From an uncultured Selenomonadaceae bacterium (GTDB lineage: Bacteria > Bacillota > Negativicutes > Selenomonadales > Selenomonadaceae): 64,000 nt of DNA. This document shows, piece after piece, positions 49,473 to 59,850 of the stretch (the stretch's first letter is position 1; each line of letters opens with the position of its first letter). The position numbers and the translations under genes were made by a program. Under the pieces are notes generated by a model that worked only from the letters and a program-made list of their open reading frames with translations, was not told the DNA's origin and did not search any database. Where the stretch lies: contig CAJOFR010000011.1 of the NCBI GenBank assembly GCA_905234195.1, positions 1-64,000 of the forward strand, in the 5' to 3' direction.

Positions 49473-52400
49473 TCAGCGTAGATATTTTTGACAAAGTGCC
49501 TTCAATTTTCCCGCCTCTGCCGTCAATAAATAATCCGGCTTGAGACACCACGACCAGTTTGTCCCGACGGTGCCCGGCGTGTTCATTCTGCTACGGCTGT
49601 CGAGTTTCAAAACGTCCTGCATCGGAATAATCACATAGCGCGAATCCGACGCGTAGGCAAAATCAATCAGCTTTTGGCAGACATCATCGGGGCGGCGAAC
49701 GTCCGCGCCAATCAACGCGGCAATAGTCGCCTTGCTGGAGTTATCGACGTCCTCCATAAACCAACCAACCGTCGTGTTATTGTCGTGCGTGGCGGTATAG
49801 GCGACACTGTTTTCCGGAGCGACAAAACCAATGCGCCCGTCTTCGTTGAAGTGCAATTCAAAATGCAAAATTTTCATTCCAGGAAAACCGCAAGCTTGAC
49901 GGAGCTGCTCAACTTCGTTGGTGATAAATCCCAAATCTTCCGCAATCATCTGCCCGTTCGGAAATTCTTTTTTTATCATGTCGAAGAACGGTTTGCCGGG
50001 ACCTTTAATCCATTCGCCGCCAATCGCATTTTCGGCGTCGCCGTCCACAGACCAATACGCCTCGAAACCGCGAAAATGATCTATGCGAATTATGTCGACA
50101 GTCCCGTAAAGTTTTTTGAAACGAAGTTTCCACCAAGAATAATTTTCCGCCTTCATTTCCTCCCAATCGTATTGCGGATTGCCCCAGAGCTGACCGGTCG
50201 GGCTGAAATAATCCGGCGGCACTCCCGCGACTTTTTTCGGATGCCCTTCCTCATCCAGCTGGAAAAGTTTTTGATTAGCCCACACGTCCGCGCTGTCCGC
50301 CGAAACGAAAATCGGCATGTCCCCTAAAATTTGTACGCCGCGTTCATTTGCGTAGCGGTGAACTTTCTGCCACTGCACATCAAAAATATATTGCTCAAAC
50401 TCCACGTACAAAATCTCGTCGGCAAGTTTTTCGCGCAGTTCCTCCAAAGTTTCTTCGTCGCGCTGTTTAATTTTCTCGTCCCACTCAATCCAATAGCAGT
50501 CATTATTTTTCTGCTTAATCGCCGCGAAAAGCGAATAATCCTTCAGCCAATAATCTTCCTTCTCGCAGAATTTTTCAAAGTCAGATTTTAATGCAACGTC
50601 CGTTTTAATTTTCGCCTTGAAATTTTTAAAAGCGGTCTTGAGCAGAGATTTTTTGAGAGTTATCACGCGCTCGAAGTCAACGTTCGTGTAATTGTTGCCG
50701 AGTTTCGGAAGTTTTATTTCAGTTTCGTCGAGCAAGCCGCGCGAAATCAAATCGTCCGGAGAAATCAAAAGCGGGTTGCCCGCAAAAGCCGACGGGGATT
50801 GATACGGAGAATAACCGAAGCCGACGGGATTCAGCGGCAAAATTTGCCAAATGGTTTGTCCTGCTGACTTCAAGTAGTCGATAAATGCAAAAGCCTCCTT
50901 GCCGAAATCGCCGATACCATATTTCGACGGCAAGCTTGTCGGGTGCAACAAAATCCCGGCGCGGTGGTCGTAGTTTTGTTTTTGCGGCACGTGCTTAAGC
51001 AAAACTCCCTCAAGCGGCTGAATTTTGAAGGCAACACGCCCGCGCGTCACGGGGTACTGTTTTTTCTGATTCTTCGGGTCAAAAGCGTCGACGAAAATCC
51101 CGTTTGCAAAGTCGCTTACGTCGAAGGAAACTTCCCGCGCGTCGTAGCGTGAACGATTAAAAGCGATAAGGTATGAATTATTTTCAGCCTCCTGCTCAAA
51201 AACGTCGCGCCCGGTCCGAATCACGCGCGCATAAGCGAAAATATCATCGTAGGACGGCAGCGGCAAAAATTCTCCCGTCTGCAAAACAATATTCTCGTTG
51301 CGGATGGCGATAAATTTTTTGTAGGTCTCCAGCAAATCTTTATCGCCGTCCTCCCAGGGATACGGGCGGCGGTTCGTCGGATCTTTAAAGCCCTGCATTC
51401 CGAGTTCGTCGCCGTAATAAATGCACGGCACGCCCGGATAAGTCATTTGCCACAACGCCGCCATTTTCAGACGCGCCTTGCCAAGTTTCTCGTGCTCTTC
51501 GTCGAGGCGGAAACGAGTTTGTTCGACGGCGGGCATTTTGTCATAGTAGGGAGCCTCGCCAAAAATCGTGACGGGTCTCATAATATCGTGGCTTGCAATT
51601 AAATTCATCATCGCGTAGAAATTTTCCTTAGGATAATTTTCGCGAAGACTTTCCATGCGGCGCATGCACTGCCTGCCGTCAATTTTGCCGAGAATAAAAT
51701 TAAACATGTGCTCGCGGAAAGGATAATTCATCGCGGAATCCATTTCGTAGCCGCACAGATATTGACGCTGGACGCCGTAAGCAATTTTATTTGACGCATC
51801 CTCCCACACTTCGCCAATCATGACGGCTTCGGGATTAGTTTTCTTCAGCTCCGCGAAAAACGCCTGCGAAAATTCTGCGGGAAGTTCGTCAATGACATCG
51901 AGACGCCAGCCGGCAATCCCTTCCTTAATCCAATGGTGCAGGACGCTGTTTTCGTCGCGGATAATGAAATCCATGTACGAAGGAGTAATTTCGCGGACAT
52001 TCGGGAGCGTCGAGAAGTTCCACCAGCTTTCGTAATCCGTCGGAAAATGTCTGAAGCTGTACCATTCAAAATAGGGGGAGTCCTTCGACTGATACGCGCC
52101 CAAAGAATCATATTGCCCGTTGCGATTGAAGTAGATGCTATTGCTGCCGGTGTGGCTGAAAACTCCGTCGATAATAATCGAAATGCCCTTCGCCTTCGCC
52201 GCGTCGATTAAGTGTTTAAATTCTTCGTTCGTGCCGAAAATCGGATCAATCTTGTGATAATTTCCGGTGTCGTAGTGGTGGTTGCTTTCGGACTCGAAAA
52301 CCGGATTGAAATAAATTACGGAAATGCCCAGCTCCTTCAGATAATCCAGCTTGCTTTCAACTCCGCGCAGGTTGCCGCCGTAAAAATCATAAGCAATAAT

Positions 52401-52949
52401 TTCGTTCGTATCGGGGTCTTTGTAATAGGCGGGCTCATCTTTCCAGCTCGCGTGAAAAACTGCGCCGCGCTTTTCGATAATCTCGTTGCCTTCGCGACAA
52501 AATCTGTCGGGGAAAATCTGATACATAATCGTGTGCTTGAACCAATCGGGAGTCTTCGCGCCTTTTTTGTAGACGGTGATTTGATAAGCGGGCGGCGCGT
52601 AATCCTGGTAGAGTTCGCCGACGCCGCCGAGCTGTTCGGGATTATTTCCGTAGTAGTAAGTTTTGTCCGCAGTGACGATAATAAAATAATACCAAAGCAA
52701 CCCGCCCTTTTCGGGCATCGTCACGACGAGGGAATAAAATTTTTCCTGCGCGTCGTCCCTGTCGCGCGTCGTGAGCGTGGACCATTTTTCTCCGGCACCG
52801 TCCGCCCACGTGTGCAACAAAACCTGCTTGATAATTTCCTGCGTGTTAATCCGAATACCGAGCCGCACTTGACTGCCCGCCTCCGCCGCGCCGACTGTCG
52901 AGCGGTAATAAATGTTCTGCGAATTGTGTTCAACGTTTGTTCTATCCAT
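49473..52949 (-). CDS. GH13 amylase/neopullulanase - GH77 4-alpha-glucanotransferase fusion
   Basis: A 1158-residue fusion. About residues 1-125 are a CBM34-like N-terminal domain. Residues 130-640 are GH13 with IYFNPVFESESNHHYDT (region I-like), GWRLDVIDELP (nucleophile Asp), MIGEVWEDA (acid Glu) and IASHDIMRP. From about residue 660 a full MalQ (GH77) follows: HPTSLPSKYGIGDFG, GDMPIFVSADSADVW, DIIRIDHFRGFEAYW (nucleophile), AEDLGFITNEV. Together they would cut alpha-1,4/1,6 glucans and transfer glucan chains, fitting the glycogen genes upstream. The glucanotransferase part ends the protein. ATG 52949 after AAGGAGATGGTTAA. Confidence 0.92.
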   Translation of the reverse strand: MDRTNVEHNSQNIYYRSTVGAAEAGSQVRLGIRINTQEIIKQVLLHTWADGAGEKWSTLTTRDRDDAQEKFYSLVVTMPEKGGLLWYYFIIVTADKTYYYGNNPEQLGGVGELYQDYAPPAYQITVYKKGAKTPDWFKHTIMYQIFPDRFCREGNEIIEKRGAVFHASWKDEPAYYKDPDTNEIIAYDFYGGNLRGVESKLDYLKELGISVIYFNPVFESESNHHYDTGNYHKIDPIFGTNEEFKHLIDAAKAKGISIIIDGVFSHTGSNSIYFNRNGQYDSLGAYQSKDSPYFEWYSFRHFPTDYESWWNFSTLPNVREITPSYMDFIIRDENSVLHHWIKEGIAGWRLDVIDELPAEFSQAFFAELKKTNPEAVMIGEVWEDASNKIAYGVQRQYLCGYEMDSAMNYPFREHMFNFILGKIDGRQCMRRMESLRENYPKENFYAMMNLIASHDIMRPVTIFGEAPYYDKMPAVEQTRFRLDEEHEKLGKARLKMAALWQMTYPGVPCIYYGDELGMQGFKDPTNRRPYPWEDGDKDLLETYKKFIAIRNENIVLQTGEFLPLPSYDDIFAYARVIRTGRDVFEQEAENNSYLIAFNRSRYDAREVSFDVSDFANGIFVDAFDPKNQKKQYPVTRGRVAFKIQPLEGVLLKHVPQKQNYDHRAGILLHPTSLPSKYGIGDFGKEAFAFIDYLKSAGQTIWQILPLNPVGFGYSPYQSPSAFAGNPLLISPDDLISRGLLDETEIKLPKLGNNYTNVDFERVITLKKSLLKTAFKNFKAKIKTDVALKSDFEKFCEKEDYWLKDYSLFAAIKQKNNDCYWIEWDEKIKQRDEETLEELREKLADEILYVEFEQYIFDVQWQKVHRYANERGVQILGDMPIFVSADSADVWANQKLFQLDEEGHPKKVAGVPPDYFSPTGQLWGNPQYDWEEMKAENYSWWKLRFKKLYGTVDIIRIDHFRGFEAYWSVDGDAENAIGGEWIKGPGKPFFDMIKKEFPNGQMIAEDLGFITNEVEQLRQACGFPGMKILHFELHFNEDGRIGFVAPENSVAYTATHDNNTTVGWFMEDVDNSSKATIAALIGADVRRPDDVCQKLIDFAYASDSRYVIIPMQDVLKLDSRSRMNTPGTVGTNWSWCLKPDYLLTAEAGKLKALCQKYLR

Positions 52950-52966
52950 TTAACCATCTCCTTGAA

Positions 52967-54294
52967 TTAAATTTTATCGTAAGCGTCAAAAGTCTGCAAC
53001 ATTTTTAGCAGATAATCTAAATCTGTAAACTCTCCCCAAACATTATTCACGCGGAAAAAATGCATTGCCTGCGGAAGAATATTTATACAAGCCAAGCGAA
53101 TATCGTCAACAACAGAATAATCCAGCGGCAAAATATTCGGCAGCTCGTTGAGCAATAATCTTAAATCGGCAAGTTGCAAATTCGTAGCAAAGGTTTTGTA
53201 AATCGCATTGAGCGCGGCCTCTTCAAACAAACTCCCCGTCGTAGTATCGAACAAATTTTCTTTGAAGTAGGAGGCAACGGCGCGGCAAGTCAAAAAAGTT
53301 TCCAGCTTGCCCTCCAAAAATTGAGCCGGAACATTTTTTGAAAAGGTCGGGGACAAATTTTGAACGAGCGCGGCAAAAACTCTGTCGTAGTTAATTTGAT
53401 TGGCGGCGGCAAAAAATTTTAGGACATCCGTACCCCCCCCGTTTGGGGTAGCGCGTCGAGACGAGTGGCACGGTATTTCAAAATGCTGTCGTCAAATTTT
53501 TCGTTGTGGTCATTTTTTTCAAAGTTCCTCACGTCGTAGTGATTGTCAAAATGATCTGCATTACCGCGAGCAACTTTTTTGCCGTACTCTTCGCGGGATT
53601 TTAAGCTGTAGTGATTCATGACGATTTTTTCGGTGGACACCGGATAGCTTGAATATCCCGGGACGACATTGCCCTGTTCATTCACGGCGTAAAACTTTTC
53701 AAAGTACTGCGCGCAGTGCGGCACGTGAAAAACTTTTACCTTTCGGGGATTAGCTATCGTTTTAACCACCGCATGTCCGCCGTGAAGTTGAGGATAAGAA
53801 TCCGAAATGGGAGCGTAGTCATCTTCAGCGCGGCGAGTAAATCTTTCCAGCACCCCGCGCGAATAATCTGCCGTCTCCTGAAAATTTGAACCGAAGCCAA
53901 AAATATTTACAGCCAAGCCCGCCGCGTTTGGTTTGTCGGATAAAATTTCGTCGACAACTTCGGGAATAGTCGGCTTGCTCTTCGGGAAAATAAATTCGTC
54001 GCCGTCAATCCACGCCATGTATCTGCTGAAAAATCTAAATCTGTGTACCGCGTCGATATAAGATTCCATTTGCCTGCACTTGTCGGGATAAAAAGTGTAG
54101 GTGACAAGTCCCGCGTCGATATACGGCTGCAAAACCATGTGCAGGTTGTCGGGGCTGTCGTTGTCGTAAATGAAAAAATGATCCACTCCGGCAAGCAAAT
54201 GATAATCCAGCCATTCTTTGACGTAGGGAGCCTCGTTTTTCATAATCGCAACAACTGAAAGGTCATACATGAATAAATTTTTGTCGACAGCCAT
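52967..54294 (-). pseudogene. GT92-like glycosyltransferase split at a poly-G tract (phase OFF)
   Basis: The N-terminal 291-residue frame (53419-54294) has VVAIMKNEAPYVKEWLDYHL, GVDHFFIYDNDSPDN and YMAWIDGDEFIFPK, a GT92/DUF23-like glycosyltransferase. It ends early, just after eight G on the coding strand (C at 53433-53440). The missing C-terminal half continues in the next frame (to 52967: QINYDRVFAAL, LETFLTCRAVASYF, ANILPQAMHFF-like segments), matching the paralogue at 54319. One extra G gives an unbroken 442-residue protein, so this is probably a phase-variable gene in the OFF state, or a homopolymer read error. Confidence 0.8.
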
Positions 54295-54318
54295 AAAAAT
54301 TTTTCCCTCCTGAAATTT

Positions 54319-55587
54319 TTAAATCATTTCCAAAAAACGTCTCAAGTAATCCAATTCCATAAACTCTTTCCAAAGATTATTCACGCGGAAAAAATTCATC
54401 ACCTGCGGAAGAATTTGGATGCACCCCACGCGAATTTCTTCGGCAATCGGATAATCAAGAGCCAAAATATTTGGCAGTTCGCCGAATAGCAATCTTAAAT
54501 CGGCAAGCTGATTCGTCGAGAAAAGAGTTTTGCAGACGGCGTTCAGCGATGCCTCCTCAAAAAATTTCCCCGCCGTCTCGTCGAATGCATTTTCTTTAAG
54601 GTAGGAACTCACAGCGCGACAAGTCAAAAAAGTTTCCATCTTGCCCTGAAAAAAATCTATCGGAATATTTTTCGCGAAGGTCGGCGACAAATCTCTGATG
54701 AGCGCGTTAAAAACTCTGTCGTAATTAATTTGATTGGCGTTGATTAAATTTACGAGGACATTTTCAAAGCCCCACATCTGACTAAAATTTTCAATACGGG
54801 CGGCGCGATATTTCAAAATGCCGTCGTCAAACTCGTCATTGGTATCGCGCTCCTCAAATGATTCTAAAGTGTAGCCGCTGATAACAAAATCTGCGTTGCC
54901 GCGATTAACTTTCTTCGCAAATTCCTCTTTGGACTTCACGAGATAATGATTAATGACAATTTTTTCAGCCGTCCCCGCGTCATTGAAAGGACCTAAAATA
55001 TTTTCGCCGTTCTCCCCTATGGCACCGGCTCCTTCAAAATAAAGAGCGAAGTGCGGATTTATGAAGAGATTTATTTTTCGTGGGTTGGCAATGGTTTTAA
55101 TGTGTCTGTTCACATTTTTTTCGCGTCGGGTGAATCTTTCCAGCACCCCGCGCGAATAATCTGCCGTCTCTTGAAAATTTGAGCCGAAGCAATACCAATT
55201 TGCGCCCAAAGCCGCCGCGTCGGGTCTGTCGTTAAAAATTTCGTCGAGAACTTCGGGAATAGTCGGCTTGCTCTTCGGGAAAATAAATTCGTCGCCGTCG
55301 ATAAAAGCCATGTACCGATTAAAAAATCTGAATCTCTGCGTTGCGTCGTTGTAGGACTCGTACTGCCGCGCCTTGCCGGGATAAAAAGTGCAAGTGACTA
55401 CGCCCGCGTCGATATACGGCTGCAAAATTTCTTTTTGATTGTCCGGGCTTTCGTTGTCGTAAATGTAAAAATGATCCACGCCGGCAAGCAAATGATAATC
55501 CAGCCACTCTTTGACGTAGGGACCTTCATTTTTCAAAATCGCCACGACAGAAAAATTATGAAGAAACAAATTTTTATCGACAGCCAT
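54319..55587 (-). CDS. GT92-like glycosyltransferase, paralogue 2
   Basis: A 422-residue glycosyltransferase: VVAILKNEGPYVKEWLDYHL, GVDHFYIYDNESPDN, ARQYESYNDATQRFRFF, YMAFIDGDEFIFPKSKPTI (DxD-like), ERFTRREKN, KIVINHYLVKSKEEF. The C-terminal 150 residues form a helical domain shared by all three paralogues here. Probably adds sugars to surface polysaccharide or flagellin-type acceptors. ATG 55587 chosen for GGGGAGGAAATTTTC; longer upstream frame lacks support. No long poly-G tract in this copy. Confidence 0.82.
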   Translation of the reverse strand: MAVDKNLFLHNFSVVAILKNEGPYVKEWLDYHLLAGVDHFYIYDNESPDNQKEILQPYIDAGVVTCTFYPGKARQYESYNDATQRFRFFNRYMAFIDGDEFIFPKSKPTIPEVLDEIFNDRPDAAALGANWYCFGSNFQETADYSRGVLERFTRREKNVNRHIKTIANPRKINLFINPHFALYFEGAGAIGENGENILGPFNDAGTAEKIVINHYLVKSKEEFAKKVNRGNADFVISGYTLESFEERDTNDEFDDGILKYRAARIENFSQMWGFENVLVNLINANQINYDRVFNALIRDLSPTFAKNIPIDFFQGKMETFLTCRAVSSYLKENAFDETAGKFFEEASLNAVCKTLFSTNQLADLRLLFGELPNILALDYPIAEEIRVGCIQILPQVMNFFRVNNLWKEFMELDYLRRFLEMI

Positions 55588-55604
55588 GAAAATTTCCTCC
55601 CCAA

Positions 55605-56981
55605 TTATTTTTTGCTCTCGAAGGCTTTCAGCATATCCAACGTGTAATTCATTTCGACAATATCGCGCCAAAGAATATTCATCGGCACGGACGTGATACT
55701 AAGGCGGAGGGCTTCGGTGATTTTCGGAATAATTCTTATGCAGAAATTTCTGATGTCGTTCGTCGCCGCGTGAGGCAAGCACAAAATTTTCGGCATATCA
55801 CTGAGCAACAGCATCACTTCGGGAATTGAAACGCTTGTCATTAAAGTTTTCGCAATGGCGTTAAGAGAAATTTCCTCGAAAGATTTTCCCGTCGCCTTCT
55901 CGACGGATTGGCTTTGAAGGTAAGCGGCAACTTCCAGGCACGTCAAAAAAGTTTCCAGCTTGCCTTTAAAAGAATCGACCGGCGCATTTTTCACGGACTT
56001 CATGATTTCCGCAAAATGTTTCTTTTTATTTTTCTGGTTGTCGAAAAAATCTTGAATGGCGTCGTCAGAGATTTTCGGCGACAAATTTTTTATCAGCGCG
56101 GTTATCAAACGCCTGTTCACGTCGGCAGGATTTTCGGGAACTTTTTCGGCACCCGCGCGGGCGTCACGATATTTTAAAATCCCGTCGTCAAATTCCTCGT
56201 TGTGGTCGTACTCCCTGAAGGCGTCGACGTTGTAACGAACATCCTTCAAAGTCGGTCTGCCGCGCTTAACTTTATTCTCCCATTCTTCGCGCGATTTAAT
56301 GTGGTAGTGGTTGACGACAATTTTTTCGGCGGCGATAGGAAAACTCAAAGAAGAATTTACGACCTTTCCAACTTCGTTAATCGCCTGGCAATTTATAAAA
56401 TATTTCGCGTGGTGAGGATCATTAAAATAATTTATGTAGCGCGGGTTGGCGATTGTCTTGACGTGCTTGTTACCGGCGTTTTTGTTCGCCACATTCAAAA
56501 ACCAATCCGTCGGCGCGCGGTGAGTGAACCTCTCCAAAACTCCGCGCGTATAATCCGCTTTCTCTTCGTTGCTTGAACCGAAACACTGCCAATTAATCGC
56601 CAAGCCGGTGACGTTCGGTTTGCCCGATAAAATTTCGTCGGCAACTTCAGAAATACTTTTATCGCTCTTCGGAAAAATAAACTCGTCGCCGTCAATGAAC
56701 GCCATATATCTGCAGGCGAACCTGAAATTTTTCGCCGCCATGTTGTAAGATTCAATCTGCCGAACTTTGCCCGGCAAAAAAGTATAAGTGACAAGCCCCG
56801 CGTCGATATACGGCTTTAAAACTTCTTTTTGATTGTCCGGACTGTCGTTGTCGTAAATGTAAAAATGATCCACCCCTGCGAGCAAATGATAATCCAGCCA
56901 CTCTTTGACGTAAGGACCTTCGTTTTTCAAAATCGCCACAACCGCAAGGTCATGCAAGAATAAATTTTTGTCAACAGCCAT
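55605..56981 (-). CDS. GT92-like glycosyltransferase, paralogue 3
   Basis: A 458-residue member of the same tandem family: VVAILKNEGPYVKEWLDYHLLAG, FYIYDNDSPDNQKEV, YMAFIDGDEFIFPKSDKSI, KIVVNHYHIKSREEWE. Its C-terminal helical domain carries an extra segment (residues about 300-345, SDDAIQDFFDNQKNKKKHFAE) absent from the others. The three genes are separated by short gaps (17-24 bases) and are probably one transcript. ATG 56981 follows AAAGGTGGCTAAAATTT. Confidence 0.83.
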   Translation of the reverse strand: MAVDKNLFLHDLAVVAILKNEGPYVKEWLDYHLLAGVDHFYIYDNDSPDNQKEVLKPYIDAGLVTYTFLPGKVRQIESYNMAAKNFRFACRYMAFIDGDEFIFPKSDKSISEVADEILSGKPNVTGLAINWQCFGSSNEEKADYTRGVLERFTHRAPTDWFLNVANKNAGNKHVKTIANPRYINYFNDPHHAKYFINCQAINEVGKVVNSSLSFPIAAEKIVVNHYHIKSREEWENKVKRGRPTLKDVRYNVDAFREYDHNEEFDDGILKYRDARAGAEKVPENPADVNRRLITALIKNLSPKISDDAIQDFFDNQKNKKKHFAEIMKSVKNAPVDSFKGKLETFLTCLEVAAYLQSQSVEKATGKSFEEISLNAIAKTLMTSVSIPEVMLLLSDMPKILCLPHAATNDIRNFCIRIIPKITEALRLSITSVPMNILWRDIVEMNYTLDMLKAFESKK

Positions 56982-56986
56982 AAATT

Positions 56987-58206
56987 TTAGCCACCTTTCT
57001 TTTTTTTCATCAAAGTACTTTTTATCAGAGCAAGCCCCTCCGAATCAAACGCGGGCTTTTGTATGTAACCTCTTATCAAAGAATTTGTATTGCCGATAGA
57101 ATTTTTTTCATGTGTCATCATTATCACGGGGATATTCACCAAATTTGCGCTACGACGAATAAAAGCCAAAACCTCCATGCCGTTCATAAAGGACATTGAC
57201 AAATTCACGAGGATTAAATCAAAATCAAAATTCTCGTCCAGAATCCAAATACCCTCCGTGCCGCTGGGAGCAAAAGTTATTTCGCAGGGAATATTTCTCG
57301 ACAGCGTTTCCCTTTCGATTTTCGCGTCGAAGAGATTATCATCTATCAACAAAATTTTAAAAATGGTGTAGGACTTCGCGCGCAGATTTTTTCCGAGCAA
57401 ATCCCTTTTCACTCGTTCGACTAAGTCTCTGGGGTTGAAAGGTCTGTTGAGATAATCCGACGCGCCCAGCGCAAGTGCCCGCGTGATTTTATTCTTCTGC
57501 GCCTGCGCCGTCGTCATGATAACGGGCGTGTACTTAAAAAGATTTTCGTCGCGGATACCTTTTAAAATTCTCAACCCGTCATAATTCAAAGTAACCGCGT
57601 CGTCCAAAATTATCAGCTTGACTTTCAGCCCATGCAAAATATTTATCGCGCCTATCAAACTATTCGCAGTGGCAACGCTGTATTCGGAAATCCCCTTCTC
57701 CAAAATAAACTTCATCGTCTTCAAATTGAGTTCGTCGCTGTCGATAACGAGAATGACTTTATCGCGTTGCACTTCGATTTTTTCTTCGACGGAAAATTTT
57801 TTCAGCGCGTCCCTGCGTTCGCCCTGCGCCTTCGCCTCCTTGCGGAGTACTTCCAGACAATCCCGACAATAAACCCCCGCATTGATAGGCTTGCCGCATT
57901 TTGCACAAGGGTACTTCGTTTTTGAGCCGGCTTTACCGGAATTGACAAAGAAATTAGATCTTCTCAGCTCCCGCAAAAAATCTCTGGAGACGCCGGCGTT
58001 ATCTATGACATCCTGAACGGACGCGCCCTTGTGCTCCAAAAGATAACTCCTCACGGCGTCCATTTTATCTTTGAAATCTTTATCGGGCAACGAACCGGAG
58101 ACAGGAATTTTTTTGAAGGACGCGCGCTGCATTTGTAGCAAGTCAACTCGTTTGCTTCGCCCCAAAAAGAATTTCCGCACTTGATACAAATTTTATTCCT
58201 TTTCAC
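56987..58206 (-). CDS. Double receiver-domain regulator with zinc-ribbon head (N-terminal frameshift)
   Basis: The main frame (to 58189) has a helix-turn-helix-like region (AVRSYLLEHKGASVQDVIDNAGV), a zinc ribbon (CAKCGKPINAGVYCRDC) and two receiver domains. REC1 has the phosphoacceptor region LIILDDAVTLNYDG; REC2 has DLILVNLSMSFMNG, with Asn in place of the acceptor Asp, so REC2 is probably not phosphorylated. An upstream frame from GTG 58206 encodes another ribbon (KICIKCGNSFWGEANELTC then YKCSAR) that would join the main frame with one extra base near 58125. Neither start of the main frame has a ribosome binding site, which supports the frameshift reading. Confidence 0.6.
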
Positions 58207-58266
58207 CGACAACCACCATTAGCAAAAAAATAAATACTCCCCTGCTAATTATATTCATTAAGCGGC

Positions 58267-58310
58267 TAAAAAAAAAGACCGACGAGAGAAAAATTTCTGC
58301 TCGCCGGTCT
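58267..58310 (-). terminator. Intrinsic terminator after glgA
   Basis: AGACCGGCGAG pairs with CTCGTCGGTCT followed by nine T on the minus strand, just after the glgA stop at 58329. Confidence 0.85.
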
Positions 58311-58328
58311 GACGAATCAAACGCAAAA

Positions 58329-59777
58329 TTATTTTTGTATAAGTTTTTCGTAAAGCTCTTTGTATTCGCGCGCAGATTCTCTCCAGCTGTAATCGCTGTT
58401 CATCGCGTTGGAAACAATCTGCAACCAAATTTCAAAATTGCCGTAGGTGCTGAGCGCGCGCTTGAGGGCGTACATCATTTCATGCGCGTTGTAATTCGAG
58501 AAGACAAAGCCGTTGCCTTCCTTTTCGTACTTATCGTACTGGTGAACGGTGTCTTTCAGCCCGCCGGTTTCACGGACGACAGGAGCCGCACCGTAACGCA
58601 TGGCGATAAGCTGACCGATACCGCAGGGCTCGTAATTCGACGGCATGAGGAAAATATCAGACGCGCCGTAAATTCTTTGAGCAAGTTCGTTGGAGAAATA
58701 AATATTCGCCGAAACTTTTTGCGGGAATCTCCACGCCAAACCCTTAAACCAATCTTCGTAAACTTTATCGCCGGTGCCGAGAAGGACGAACTGGAAATCT
58801 TCGTGCTGCAAAAGTTCGTCCATCATTCTGACAACCAGGTCGAGACCCTTCGCCGCCACGAGACGAGTTACCATTGAGACCATAGGAACTTTTCTTGCTT
58901 GCGGCAGACCAAGCAACTCTTGCAACTTAACTTTGTTATCGCCCTTGCGCTCAAATGCGCTGAACGCGTCCGAATTGTCGTAGTTGACGAAAAGATTTTT
59001 GTCCGTCGCCGGATTATAAACGCCGTAGTCAATTCCGTTGACGATACCATACAAATCATCTTTGCGGCTCCTGAGCAAGCCGTCAAGGTGTTCGCCGAAA
59101 TACTCGTACTGAATTTCTTGCGCGTAAGTTTTGCTGACCGTCGAAACATAATCGGCGTAAATAATTCCGCCCTTCATGAAGTTGACCGCGTCATAAAATT
59201 CAAGGTCGCCGTTGTTGAAATATTTCCAGTCGAGACCGAGAACGTCGCCCATGACGTCTTTCGAGAAAACGCCCTGATACTTCAAGTTGTGAATCGTGTA
59301 GATAGTTTTAATTTTTTCGTAGCGTTCGTCGCCCTGATGCTCCAACTTCAAGAGCACGGGAACAAGTCCTGCGTGCCAATCGTTTGCATTAATCACGTCG
59401 GGGAAGAAGTCGATAGCCGGCAAGCAATTCAGCACGGCGCGGCAGAAGAAAGAAAATCTTTCCGCGTCGTCGTCGTAGCCGTAAACGCCATCACGATAAA
59501 AATATTCTTCGTTATCGACGAAATAATAAATCACGCCGTCCAGCTCGTACTTGTCAATGCCGACGTATTTCGTGCGCCAAGAAACAGGAATTGTACCATC
59601 GTAAACATGTTCCATATTGTTGCGCATCTCTTCCGAAATTTTGCTGAACTTCGGCAAAATGACGCGAACGTCAACGCCCTGCTCCTTCAGAGATTTAGGC
59701 AACGAGCCGGCAACATCAGCCAACCCGCCGGTCTTGACAAACGGGACTGCTTCCGACGCTACATAAAGAACTTTCAT
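58329..59777 (-). CDS. glgA: Glycogen synthase
   Basis: A 482-residue GT5 ADP-glucose glycogen synthase: MKVLYVASEAVPFVKTGGLADVAGSLPKSL with the KTGGL ADP-glucose motif, DVINANDWHAGLVPVLLK, YTIHNLKYQGVF, VTRLVAAKGLDLVVRMM, LLGTGDKVYEDW, LMPSNYEPCGIGQLIAMRYGAAPVV. Builds alpha-1,4 glucan. ATG 59777 follows TGGAGGTATAATC; the longer frame upstream has no support. Part of the glgP-glgB-glgA block. Confidence 0.96.
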   Translation of the reverse strand: MKVLYVASEAVPFVKTGGLADVAGSLPKSLKEQGVDVRVILPKFSKISEEMRNNMEHVYDGTIPVSWRTKYVGIDKYELDGVIYYFVDNEEYFYRDGVYGYDDDAERFSFFCRAVLNCLPAIDFFPDVINANDWHAGLVPVLLKLEHQGDERYEKIKTIYTIHNLKYQGVFSKDVMGDVLGLDWKYFNNGDLEFYDAVNFMKGGIIYADYVSTVSKTYAQEIQYEYFGEHLDGLLRSRKDDLYGIVNGIDYGVYNPATDKNLFVNYDNSDAFSAFERKGDNKVKLQELLGLPQARKVPMVSMVTRLVAAKGLDLVVRMMDELLQHEDFQFVLLGTGDKVYEDWFKGLAWRFPQKVSANIYFSNELAQRIYGASDIFLMPSNYEPCGIGQLIAMRYGAAPVVRETGGLKDTVHQYDKYEKEGNGFVFSNYNAHEMMYALKRALSTYGNFEIWLQIVSNAMNSDYSWRESAREYKELYEKLIQK

Positions 59778-59850
59778 GATTATACCTCCATTATTTAAAG
59801 TTGTAACCGCTAAATTCAAACTTAAAATTTTTACCTGGAAACGGTTGCGT

